Positions 57,217 to 64,000 of a stretch of 64,000 bases of DNA are shown piece after piece. The notes beneath the pieces are model-generated. The model was not told where the DNA came from and made no database searches. It was given only the letters and a program-made list of their open reading frames with translations. The DNA is from Mucilaginibacter_A sp041088075 (GTDB lineage: Bacteria; Bacteroidota; Bacteroidia; Sphingobacteriales; Sphingobacteriaceae), in assembly GCF_041088075.1 (NCBI RefSeq), contig NZ_JBGCVY010000014.1, forward strand, positions 62,001 through 126,000. Direction: 5' to 3'. A program made the position numbers and the translations under genes. Each line of letters starts with the position of its first letter. The stretch's first letter is position 1.

Positions 57217-59209
57217 GCCAAACCGCCTCGCCAATTCCACTTCGCCTTATTTACTACAGCACGCCAACAACCCGGTGGATTGGTTTCCCTGGGGACAGGA
57301 AGCGCTGCAAAAAGCAAAGGACGAAAATAAGTTGTTGCTCATCAGCATCGGTTACTCGGCCTGCCACTGGTGCCATGTAATGGAGCACGAAAGCTTTGAA
57401 GATGAGCAGGTTGCCGAAGTAATGAACCGCTTTTTCGTGTGCATTAAAGTGGACCGGGAAGAACGGCCGGACGTTGACCAAATCTACATGAGCGCCGTGC
57501 AACTGATGACCAACCGGGGCGGCTGGCCGTTAAACTGCATCTGTTTGCCCGATCAACGCCCGGTTTACGGCGGCACCTATTTCCCCAAAAAAGACTGGCT
57601 AAACGTGTTGGTCAGCCTGGCCGATTTCTGGAAAGAAAAGCCCAAAGAAGCCGAAGATTACGCCGTCCGCCTTACCGAAGGCATCCACCAGTACGAACAA
57701 TTTGAGTTTGTAAAAGAAGCAAAAGCATATTCAAAAGCTGATTTGGAAGCGATTGTAACGCCTTGGAAACGCAACTTTGATATGGTAGATGGCGGCCTGA
57801 AACGTGCGCCAAAATTCCCGATGCCCAACAACTGGCAGTTTTTGATGCGTTACGCGTATTTGATGAAAGACGAAGCGGTAAACATGAGCGTGCGCGTAAC
57901 TTTAGAAAAAATGGCTTTTGGCGGGATTTATGACCAAATTGGCGGCGGTTTTGCGCGGTATTCTGTGGATGGAAAATGGCACGTGCCGCATTTCGAAAAA
58001 ATGTTGTACGATAACGCACAACTGGTCAGTCTTTATGCCGAGGCTTTTACCTGGGCCGTTGATCCGCTTTATCCAAAAATTATCGAAGAAACGTTGACTT
58101 TTATCGAACGCGAACTCACTTCTCCCGAAGGTGGTTTTTATTCGGCTTTGGATGCGGACAGCGAAGGCGTGGAAGGTAAATTCTACACTTTTACAAAAGC
58201 CGAAGTGGAGGCGATTCTAGGTGGAGATGCCGAACTTTTCAATACTTATTTCCACGTTACCGAAGAAGGAAACTGGGAAGAGGAGCAAACCAATATATTC
58301 TTTCGCAAAGATGATGTGGATGAACTGACCGAACGTTTCGGGCTTTCTCCGGACGAATTGCAAGCTAAAATAAACCAATCACGCCAAAAAATACTCGATA
58401 AAAGAAGCATGCGCGTTCGCCCGGGTTTAGACCATAAAATTTTGGCTGGCTGGAACGGTTTGATGTTAAAAGGTTATTGCGATGCTTACCGCGCCTTGAA
58501 CGAGCCGCAATATTTGGAAACCGCCAAACGCAATGCTTCTTTTATCCTGCAAAATTTGTCCAACGGAAACGGAAAACTGAAACGTGTTTTCGGTAATGAT
58601 TCGCCAGCTTTTTTAGATGATTATACGTTGGTTGCCGAAGCGTTGATCAGTTTGTACGAAGTTACTTTTGAGGAAAACTGGCTGCAGGAAGCACGAAAAA
58701 TCAACGATTACGCGTTGGATCATTTCTACGATTTATCGAGCGGCATGTTCTTTTACACTTCGGATGAAGACGCGCAACTCATCGCCCGGAAAACAGAAGT
58801 GATGGACAATGTGATTCCGGCTTCCAATTCTGTCATGGCCCGAAACCTCAAAAAATTAGGTTTGTTTTTCGATCACCAGGAATACCTCGAACTTTCGGCG
58901 CAGCTTTTACGCAACGTGGAAAAGAACATGGCACCGTACGGTTCGTCGTTTTCCAACTGGGCGATGCTGCTTTTAGAAGAGGTTTTTGGCGTGTACGAAA
59001 TCGTGATCGTGGGCGAAGAAGCCGAAGAAAAAAGAAAAGCTTTCGAGAATAAATACCTGCCAAATAAAATCATCCTGGGCGGAACAAAAGGAACTTTACC
59101 TTTGTTGCAGGATAAAACCGGCGGTAAAAACAGCATTTTTGTTTGCAAAGACAAAACCTGCCAGTTGCCGGTGAACGAAGTAGCAGAAGCGTTTAAACAA
59201 ATTGATTAA
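57215..59209 (+). CDS. DUF255 thioredoxin-domain protein (YyaL/SSP411 family)
   Basis: A 664-residue cytoplasmic protein. The N-terminus NRLANSTSPYLLQHANNPVDW leads into a thioredoxin-like domain with CHWCHVM and ERPDVDQIYM; then follow GGWPLNC, GGTYFPKKDW, a (alpha/alpha)6 barrel-like region with GGIYDQIGGGFARYSVD and WHVPHFEKMLYDNAQLVSLY, and the C-terminal glycan-epimerase-like part. The function is unresolved. Two motif A copies and one B variant lie in frame. Confidence 0.92.
   Translation: MPNRLANSTSPYLLQHANNPVDWFPWGQEALQKAKDENKLLLISIGYSACHWCHVMEHESFEDEQVAEVMNRFFVCIKVDREERPDVDQIYMSAVQLMTNRGGWPLNCICLPDQRPVYGGTYFPKKDWLNVLVSLADFWKEKPKEAEDYAVRLTEGIHQYEQFEFVKEAKAYSKADLEAIVTPWKRNFDMVDGGLKRAPKFPMPNNWQFLMRYAYLMKDEAVNMSVRVTLEKMAFGGIYDQIGGGFARYSVDGKWHVPHFEKMLYDNAQLVSLYAEAFTWAVDPLYPKIIEETLTFIERELTSPEGGFYSALDADSEGVEGKFYTFTKAEVEAILGGDAELFNTYFHVTEEGNWEEEQTNIFFRKDDVDELTERFGLSPDELQAKINQSRQKILDKRSMRVRPGLDHKILAGWNGLMLKGYCDAYRALNEPQYLETAKRNASFILQNLSNGNGKLKRVFGNDSPAFLDDYTLVAEALISLYEVTFEENWLQEARKINDYALDHFYDLSSGMFFYTSDEDAQLIARKTEVMDNVIPASNSVMARNLKKLGLFFDHQEYLELSAQLLRNVEKNMAPYGSSFSNWAMLLLEEVFGVYEIVIVGEEAEEKRKAFENKYLPNKIILGGTKGTLPLLQDKTGGKNSIFVCKDKTCQLPVNEVAEAFKQID
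58386..58412 (+). repeat. Motif A copy inside the DUF255 gene
   Basis: CAAAAAATACTC, GATAAAAGAAGCATGC; encodes KILDKRSMR. Confidence 0.55.
58533..58561 (-). repeat. Motif A copy inside the DUF255 gene
   Basis: ATGCTTCTTTTATCC, TGCAAAATTTGTC; encodes NASFILQNL. Confidence 0.55.
59118..59137 (+). repeat. Variant motif B inside the DUF255 gene
   Basis: CGGCGGTAAAAACAGCATTT; encodes TGGKNSIF. Confidence 0.4.
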
Positions 59210-59212
59210 TAG

Positions 59213-59279
59213 GTGAGAGGTGTGAGGTTCGAGGCAAAATCAGCGTCATAACCTCAAACCTCATACCTCTCACCTCAAC
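59213..59279. repeat. Short-word repeat hairpin (GTGAGAGG / CCTCTCAC family)
   Basis: GTGAGAGGTGTGAGGTTCGAGG and its diverged complement CCTCAAACCTCATACCTC, TCACCTC flank a ~17-base loop. It occupies the gap between the DUF255 gene and slyD. Confidence 0.7.
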
Positions 59280-59288
59280 CCTAAAAAA

Positions 59289-59789
59289 ATGAAAATTGAA
59301 CCACAGCACGTTGTATCATTAACTTATGATCTGTACGTAGACCAGGAAAACGGCGAAGAGGGTTTGGTAGAAAGTGCCACCCAGGAGCAGCCCTTAACAT
59401 TTATATACGGCGCGGGCCAGATGCTGCCTAAATTTGAAGAGCATCTGAGCGGTTTAAGCACTGGCGACAAATACGAATTCCGGTTAACGGCCGATGACGC
59501 TTACGGCGAATACGACAATGAAGCCGTTGCCAGTTTGCCAAAAGAAATGTTTGGAACGGAAGAAATCCCGGCGGTTGGCACGATGCTGCCTTTGCAGGAT
59601 AACCAGGGAAACCGTTTGCAGGGACAAGTGGTTTCTGTTGCAGAAGATGCGGTAATTGTTGATTTAAACCACCCGATGGCCGGCCAGGCTTTGCATTTTA
59701 AAGGCGAAATTTTAAACGTTCGCCCGGCAAATGAAGAAGAATTATCACATGGACATGCACATGGTGCGGATGGAGATGCTGGTCATTAA
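59289..59789 (+). CDS. slyD: SlyD-type FKBP peptidyl-prolyl isomerase
   Basis: A 166-residue FKBP with inserted-flap domain: VVSLTYDLYVDQENG, then TFIYGAGQMLPKFEEHLSGL, DAYGEYDNEAVASLPKEMF and VDLNHPMAGQALHF. The His-rich tail GHAHGADGDAGH can bind nickel or other metals, shorter than in E. coli SlyD. It assists folding of proline-containing proteins. Confidence 0.93.
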   Translation: MKIEPQHVVSLTYDLYVDQENGEEGLVESATQEQPLTFIYGAGQMLPKFEEHLSGLSTGDKYEFRLTADDAYGEYDNEAVASLPKEMFGTEEIPAVGTMLPLQDNQGNRLQGQVVSVAEDAVIVDLNHPMAGQALHFKGEILNVRPANEEELSHGHAHGADGDAGH

Positions 59790-59798
59790 GAAAACGCA

Positions 59799-59830
59799 AT
59801 GCTTCTTTTAGCACATAAAAATTAGTAAAC
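59799..59830 (-). repeat. Motif A copy after slyD
   Basis: ATGCTTCTTTTAGC, ACATAAAAATTAGTAAAC, nine bases after the stop and directly before the terminator. Confidence 0.75.
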
Positions 59831-59864
59831 AAAAAATCCCGGTCAGTTTTGATCGGGATTTTTT
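59831..59864 (+). terminator. Rho-independent terminator after slyD
   Basis: AAAAAATCCCG / CGGGATTTTTT 11-bp stem with a 12-base loop; usable in both directions. Confidence 0.85.
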
Positions 59865-59930
59865 GTGTTGATAGATTTGGTAGTTTTCTGGCTTGATGGT
59901 TTTTCTGGCGCTTCGGGTTTCGTTTAAGGC

Positions 59931-60108
59931 TTGGCAATGGGCTGGCATTTTATAACTTTCCGTCCGAACGTCAGCCGATTGAAAAACTAAAGCTGAAGAT
60001 AAATACAAAAAGCCGATATTTGTTCGTCTGCTGAAACTATTGCTGATAGAGAACTACAGCCGAATATTATTCCTTCGGCCAGCCTATTGCCAAACCTTTT
60101 GTTGGCGG
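59931..60108. repeat. Inverted-repeat element downstream of the esterase-TPR gene
   Basis: TTGGCAATGGGCTGGC (59931-59946) and GCCAGCCTATTGCCAA (60078-60093) are 15/16 complementary, 131 bases apart, with GTTGGCGG outside the right arm, just after the gene's stop. The centre has no ORF. It lies at the 3' end of a low-GC gene and resembles a recombination cassette end more than a terminator. Confidence 0.55.
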
Positions 60109-60113
60109 TAGTT

Positions 60114-61532
60114 TTATTTGATTGAGGCTTTCAACTTTAAGGCAGTTTCGTTCTTAGGGTTTACTGTTAATGCTTTGTTTACATAAATTCTTGCCTGCTT
60201 TTTATTTTTTAATTCCAAATAACCAGTTGCAATTTTTGCATAAACTTCATCACTTGGCTTAGTAGAGTGAATTGAAACTGTATGTTTTTCATTTTCCATT
60301 GACAGTAATATTTCTATGCCTTTTTTAATGTCAATGTGTTTGTCAATATAGTAATATCCAATCGTGTAAAGTAGACTTTCGTCCTTGGCTTTTGTTTTTT
60401 CATAGCCATCTTGTAAAACTTTTAATGCTTCATCTGGTTTGCCATCTAAATCATAAGTTTTAAAAAGCTGAAAATAAACAGACACTTCATCCATTGCTGT
60501 TTTACCTGTGATTTGTTTTTTTAATATTTCCATTTGATAGGCTTTTACTGCACTTTGATATAGTCCTTTGGTTCTTAAGGCATATCCAATATTAAATAAG
60601 TCAATGTCCATTGATTCTTTTAAGGAATATACGCTATCAATAAAGCTGTTTATATCATCAACAGAGAAATTTTTTATATCAGATGATTGCAGAATTTGAT
60701 TAATAAATGCATGAAAATTGATGTTGCCAAATTTTTCTTTTTTTTCTTTTAGAGTAGAGTTATAATATGAAACTAAAGTTTCCTCTGGCAATTTTCGTCT
60801 CACTAGATTATAATCTTTGAAAGTGAATAATAGCGCATCAGGCAAAGCGTATAGAATGCTATAAGGATGAGAGGCATTAGCAAAATATTCCTTTTTGATT
60901 TGGATATATGGGCAAGCCTTTAATGAATCATATAATTGGTTTGCGAATTCCATTCTCTCTTTTTTATCATTCGCAATTGCAATAAAATAAGAAATAGAAT
61001 CTTTTATCTTTGCTGTATATGATGAAAAGTTTGGCGTATACTTGATTGGGTATTCAGTTGAGAAAATTAAATATGAGTTGAATAGAGATGGGTCGTTACG
61101 CAAAATATAATTAACGTAATCTGCTCCTTGAGAAAGACCTATAGCTATTCTAAGGTTTGCTGTATTATATTCTTTAGAAATGTAATTACTAAGCTCATTT
61201 TTAACAAAGTTGTAATATTTTTCTCCCTTATCACTTAAGTTGGGACTGCTATAATGTTCATTTCCGCCCTCAATTTCAGCCCAAACCACAATTACCTTAG
61301 GAATATCCCAAATATTACTAGCAGTTGCTGCAATGTAATTGGTATGGTCATAAATAAATTCGTAAATAACTGGATACCGCTCTGCTTGTGAATAGTCTTT
61401 TGGTAACCATATTTTAACAGGAACGCTATCATTTACATAAGTAGAAAAAATTTTCTTTGTAACGAGAGTTTGCGAGTTTACAAAAGTCGGAAACAAGGAG
61501 AACACAAATAGAACAACTAAAAAATTTTTCAT
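60114..61532 (-). CDS. Secreted esterase-D-like hydrolase with C-terminal TPR repeats
   Basis: A 472-residue protein. After a signal peptide (to ~residue 20) an esterase-D/IroE-type alpha/beta hydrolase domain shows VPVKIWLPKDY, YPVIYEFIYDHTNYI, the elbow IGLSQGADYVN (Ser134) and a histidine in FANASHPYSI. Residues ~300-470 contain TPR-like helices (LFNIGYALRTKGLYQSAVKA, ending IYVNKALTVNPKNETALKL). GC is lower than its neighbours, it holds no motif A/B copy, and an inverted repeat lies at its 3' end; likely acquired. Confidence 0.82.
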   Translation of the reverse strand: MKNFLVVLFVFSLFPTFVNSQTLVTKKIFSTYVNDSVPVKIWLPKDYSQAERYPVIYEFIYDHTNYIAATASNIWDIPKVIVVWAEIEGGNEHYSSPNLSDKGEKYYNFVKNELSNYISKEYNTANLRIAIGLSQGADYVNYILRNDPSLFNSYLIFSTEYPIKYTPNFSSYTAKIKDSISYFIAIANDKKERMEFANQLYDSLKACPYIQIKKEYFANASHPYSILYALPDALLFTFKDYNLVRRKLPEETLVSYYNSTLKEKKEKFGNINFHAFINQILQSSDIKNFSVDDINSFIDSVYSLKESMDIDLFNIGYALRTKGLYQSAVKAYQMEILKKQITGKTAMDEVSVYFQLFKTYDLDGKPDEALKVLQDGYEKTKAKDESLLYTIGYYYIDKHIDIKKGIEILLSMENEKHTVSIHSTKPSDEVYAKIATGYLELKNKKQARIYVNKALTVNPKNETALKLKASIK

Positions 61533-61639
61533 TTTTTCAAATATTGAAATTAAAAGGTATAGAAATCGTCATTTACAGACCCACTAAAAAATTGCCGCCA
61601 ACTCCGGCACACGATATTTCAGTGAATTCTGGCGCAATT

Positions 61640-61678
61640 TTTCCATGTGTTGCCTCCATTTTTTGCTGTTAAATTGCT
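61640..61678 (-). repeat. Orphan repeat unit downstream of the blaR1-like stop
   Basis: TTCCATGTGTTGCCTCCATT, TTTTGCTGTTAAATTGCTTG resembles the TCCATTCCGGGCTGTTAAAT unit of the gene's 3' tandem array but lies past the stop, so the array once extended further. Confidence 0.6.
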
Positions 61679-61681
61679 TGT

Positions 61682-63433
61682 TTAATTTGCATCCTGTTTC
61701 CGCAAATCCTCCATCTGTTTTTTCCATTCGGAGCTGTTGAATTGCTTACGGATTTCTTCGGCCTGTTTACGGATTTCTTCGCCTTGTTTGCGGATTTCTT
61801 CCTGCTGTTTTTTCCATTCCGGGCTGTTAAACTGCTTTTGGATTTCCTCGCCTTGTTTTCGGATTTCTTCCTGCTGTTTTTTCCATTCCGGGCTGTTAAA
61901 TTGCTTGCGGATTGCTTCGCCTTGCTTGCGCATTGCTTCGCCTTGTTTGCGCATTGCTTCGGCTTGCTTTTTCCATTGCGGGCTGGAATAAAGCTTATTA
62001 TTAAAAGTTAATTTATTAGAATCTGGAAATTTAGAGAAGAATTTAAAATCTGGGAATTGAAACTGGTTCAACTTTCCATTTTCTTTTAAAAACTCTTTTC
62101 GTGCTTCCGCTGGCAATTCTTCTATCGAATTGTATTCTTTTCTGTTTCCTACAGAATCTTCCAACACAATTTTAAACTTGTTTTTAGTTTTGATGGAAGT
62201 ATCCGCTTTCACATTAAAAACAGTTGCCGTGCCTACAATGTCTGAATTTTTATTGACGTTATTTTTAGCCTGAAGTGCTGATTTTTCCTGAACAGGTTTT
62301 GTTTTATGTTGAATCGCTTTGGCGTTTTCAGTAATTGTAGCGGTGCCAATAATCGAGTTAGATTTAGTCGTGTCCAATGCTTCTTTTATCCCCTTAAAAT
62401 GCGTAGCGATTACATGTTTCAATACTTTTTTAGCCGGCATATTCCAGGCAACAGATAGGCCGATGGTGGTTAAAGCCAGCAGTAAAATTAGGAGTTTGTT
62501 TTGTGGCGAAGGGTTGTTGATTTCCATATTGGTGATTCTTTTGATGCGGTTTAACAAAGTGTATTTTTTGCCGTTGGCGGCCAATGCAAGTGTTAGTTGT
62601 GAACTTCTGAATTGTTCAATCTGGAGCAAAGCTTGTGCATAAGCTATGGAATCGTTTGTTTTGTTTAGCACCAAATCATCGCAACTTTGCTCACGGTACT
62701 TGTTGATTTCACGACTAAACAACCAGATCATCGGGTTAAAAAATAAAAAGGATTGGATGATGTTTAACACAATGTTGAGCAAGTAGTCGGCACGTTTGAT
62801 ATGCGCTAGTTCATGCAGTAATATGGCTTCCGTTTGTTGGATAGACAATTGGTTGATGAGTGCAATTGGAAACACAATGATCGGTTTAAAAAACCCAATG
62901 GTAAGCGGCACTTGGATCTTGTTTGATAAAAATACCGATACTGTTTTTAGCAGGTTAAATTGTGTGGCCAAAAGTTTAGTCTTCTCTGTCCAAATTGCTT
63001 GTTGTTGCAAATGCTTGTCCCGTTTAAACCAGTTGATATTGATCAATCCAAGTGTCAACCGTAATACGCAAAATGCCAATCCAATTAAATACAAGCCGGT
63101 AATGGTATAAGCGTAGTGGTTTGTCCAAAAAGTTAATTGCTGCCACCAATCCAATTTTACTGTATTGGTAATTGCAAATTTGGGGCTTGGGCTGGACATC
63201 AAATTATCGGCAACAGCACTTGCACGCACTTGGTTGTAATGTTGGAAAAGGTTGAAAACAAAGCCAGCAAACAAAAGTACAGAAGCTGCATAAAACAAGT
63301 TAAAGCGAAACGACGATGTGCTTTTTTTAAAAACGGCAAGCAACAATTGTAACACAAGGTAAACGATGATGCCTTGCAGGCACGATTCGGGAAGTGTTTT
63401 GCTCAGGGCAAGGATGAACAAGCTGGTTTCCAT
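61682..63433 (-). CDS. blaR1: BlaR1/MecR1 family M56 metallopeptidase with repetitive C-terminus
   Basis: A 583-residue inner-membrane zinc protease. Four membrane helices surround the gluzincin site ILLHELAHIKRADYLLN (His207, Glu208, His211). After the last helix (~315-330) there is no penicillin-sensor domain; instead a ~100-residue linker and a highly charged tandem-repeat tail (SPEWKKQQEEIRKQGEEI type). It sits eight bases after blaI and should cleave or inactivate BlaI on sensing a signal. A motif A copy (62377) lies in the linker. Confidence 0.9.
   Translation of the reverse strand: METSLFILALSKTLPESCLQGIIVYLVLQLLLAVFKKSTSSFRFNLFYAASVLLFAGFVFNLFQHYNQVRASAVADNLMSSPSPKFAITNTVKLDWWQQLTFWTNHYAYTITGLYLIGLAFCVLRLTLGLININWFKRDKHLQQQAIWTEKTKLLATQFNLLKTVSVFLSNKIQVPLTIGFFKPIIVFPIALINQLSIQQTEAILLHELAHIKRADYLLNIVLNIIQSFLFFNPMIWLFSREINKYREQSCDDLVLNKTNDSIAYAQALLQIEQFRSSQLTLALAANGKKYTLLNRIKRITNMEINNPSPQNKLLILLLALTTIGLSVAWNMPAKKVLKHVIATHFKGIKEALDTTKSNSIIGTATITENAKAIQHKTKPVQEKSALQAKNNVNKNSDIVGTATVFNVKADTSIKTKNKFKIVLEDSVGNRKEYNSIEELPAEARKEFLKENGKLNQFQFPDFKFFSKFPDSNKLTFNNKLYSSPQWKKQAEAMRKQGEAMRKQGEAIRKQFNSPEWKKQQEEIRKQGEEIQKQFNSPEWKKQQEEIRKQGEEIRKQAEEIRKQFNSSEWKKQMEDLRKQDAN
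61685..61992 (-). repeat. Tandem repeats in the 3' end of the blaR1-like gene
   Basis: About four 69-base units encode FNSPEWKKQQEEIRKQGEEI; inside each, 21-base subunits encode EEIRKQG or EAMRKQG. Units are nearly identical at DNA level, so the array should vary in copy number. Confidence 0.85.
62377..62403 (+). repeat. Motif A copy inside the blaR1-like gene
   Basis: ATGCTTCTTTTATCC, CCTTAAAATGCG; encodes HFKGIKEALD in the linker. Confidence 0.55.
62938..62951 (-). repeat. Motif B copy inside the blaR1-like gene
   Basis: ATACTGTTTTTAGC; encodes LLKTVSVF. Confidence 0.45.
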
Positions 63434-63440
63434 ACGTTTT

Positions 63441-63818
63441 TTATTTTTGGTTAAGTTGGTCTAAGTATTTTTTAATCGCTTCCAGTTCCTCTGGCGATGA
63501 TTTATGGCCGCTCAAAGCCTGCATCACCAATTGCGAGGCCGAACCGTTAAAAGCACTGTCAATCAGTTTGTTCACCAAACTTTTCTGCGTTTTTTGCTGG
63601 TTCAATAAAGCTTTGTAAACATGCGTCCGGTTGCTGGCATCGCGTTCTACCAAACCTTTTTCGTGCATCAACTGCATCAGTTTTAAGGTAGTGGTGTAGC
63701 CAATTTCGGTTTGTTTCAGCCTGCTCAATTCTTCGTTCACTTCCCGTACCGTAGCCTTGCCTTGCTGCCACAAAATCTGTAAAATCTCCAGTTCGCTTTC
63801 CGTTGGTTTAATGCCCAT
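63441..63818 (-). CDS. blaI: BlaI/MecI/CopY family transcriptional repressor
   Basis: A 125-residue winged-helix repressor: PTESELEILQILWQQGKATV, VREVNEELSRLKQTEIGYTT (recognition helix TTTLKLMQLM) and the C-terminal dimerisation helices. It lacks a visible change at the protease-cleavage region. It is the first gene of the blaI-blaR1 operon and should bind the two palindromes 9 and 34 bases upstream. Confidence 0.93.
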   Translation of the reverse strand: MGIKPTESELEILQILWQQGKATVREVNEELSRLKQTEIGYTTTLKLMQLMHEKGLVERDASNRTHVYKALLNQQKTQKSLVNKLIDSAFNGSASQLVMQALSGHKSSPEELEAIKKYLDQLNQK

Positions 63819-63826
63819 TTTTTTAT

Positions 63827-63842
63827 TACGAATATTTTCGTA
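63827..63842 (-). promoter_or_regulatory. BlaI operator 1
   Basis: TACGAATATTTTCGTA, a perfect 6-4-6 palindrome (TACGAA/TTCGTA) nine bases before the blaI ATG. Confidence 0.8.
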
Positions 63843-63851
63843 GCACTAATG

Positions 63852-63867
63852 TACGAAGGGTTTCGTA
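63852..63867 (-). promoter_or_regulatory. BlaI operator 2
   Basis: TACGAAGGGTTTCGTA, the same TACGAA/TTCGTA palindrome. The centres of the two operators are 25 bases apart, over two helical turns. They likely flank the promoter and explain autoregulation. Confidence 0.8.
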
Positions 63868-63912
63868 TAAACCAAATATTTTTTAAAAAATTTTTTGGGA
63901 GAGGAGTAAGCA

Positions 63913-63975
63913 GATTTTTTAATCGGTAAAAGAAGTATGCTTAAAGTTTTAGATATGCCGATAAAAAAAGCATTT
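63913..63975 (+). repeat. Two motif A variants near the window end
   Basis: GATTTTTTAATC, GGTAAAAGAAGTATGC and then AGATATGCC, GATAAAAAAAGCATTTG in the same direction. No gene is seen in 63868-64000. Confidence 0.65.
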
Positions 63976-64000
63976 GTAGTTTACAGCAAAAAGGCCGTGC

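Noticed and set aside
3393..59830. CRISPR array made of the repeated motif
   Set aside because: Copies are dispersed, in both directions and without regular spacers; no cas genes are present.
61737..62011. Plus-strand frames of repeating LRISSPCLRISS type
   Set aside because: They are the complementary reading of the blaR1 tandem repeats, not a Cys-rich repeat protein.

Overview
The window comes from a chromosome of a Bacteroidota bacterium, most likely family Sphingobacteriaceae (Mucilaginibacter or Pedobacter relatives). This rests on family content: BshA-type bacillithiol synthesis, a DUF4290 gene beside murA, Bacteroidota-type AMP nucleosidase, a type IX secretion C-terminal domain, an M20 dipeptidase, GT14, a GH3/beta-lactamase type protein, and TAnnTTTG-type promoters. 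GC content looks to be in the low 40s. No phage, IS transposase, rRNA or CRISPR was seen; there is one tRNA.

Layout. 1-6130: cysS (cut by the window edge), an exo/endonuclease-phosphatase membrane protein, two tandem rhomboid proteases and mutL, all on the minus strand. 6304-12197: lipoprotein amidohydrolase, a GH3-remnant/beta-lactamase-like hydrolase, a secreted coiled-coil protein, bshA and tRNA-Leu. 12268-16583: tig, clpP, clpX and AMP nucleosidase. 16723-29008: mostly housekeeping (cystathionine beta-synthase, murA, DUF4290, UvrD/PcrA) with accessory genes (GIY-YIG, a kinase-less HisKA sensor, a small lipoprotein, a T9SS-secreted SGNH hydrolase, a foreign-looking SDR). 29154-37991: rmlD-rmlA, regulators, then a minus-strand sugar cluster (GT9, GmhB, a glycosyltransferase-GmhA fusion, GT) pointing to heptose-containing surface glycans. 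38271-43778: cytochrome c maturation genes ccmC, ccmD-like, ccmE (CxxxY type) and ccmF, interrupted by a glutamate dehydrogenase. 44326-45245: an Xre-RES toxin-antitoxin pair with a clear operator. 45291-51627: DUF2520, ferredoxin, IscX, KdsC, Maf, Ppx/GppA and an ABC-2 exporter. 51849-64000: PAF-AH-like hydrolase, GT14, an orphan HigA, dienelactone hydrolase, a CREST membrane protein, a DUF255 thioredoxin protein, SlyD, an esterase-TPR protein, and a BlaR1-BlaI pair with two palindromic operators.

The most striking feature is not a gene. A short motif, TAAAAGAAGCAT (motif A), occurs about 44 times as an exact 11-mer core (AAAAGAAGCAT or its complement), roughly once per 1.5 kb. Chance predicts well under one. 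A sister motif, TAAAAACAGTAT (motif B), occurs about 13 times exactly. Full copies extend to about 30 bp: CACCAATTTTTA, then GGTGGTAAAAGAAGCAT. They sit between genes as solo copies, as tail-to-tail pairs of about 93 bp, and as head-to-head hairpins that look like terminators. They also sit inside reading frames, and they repeatedly supply the start or stop codon of a neighbouring gene. Density, inverted terminator pairs, coding copies and two 'dialects' resemble DNA-uptake signal sequences of Neisseria and Pasteurellaceae. A REPIN/MITE-like element is the main alternative. Strand convention for repeat entries: '+' means the TAAAAGAAGCAT or TAAAAACAGTAT form reads on the plus strand.
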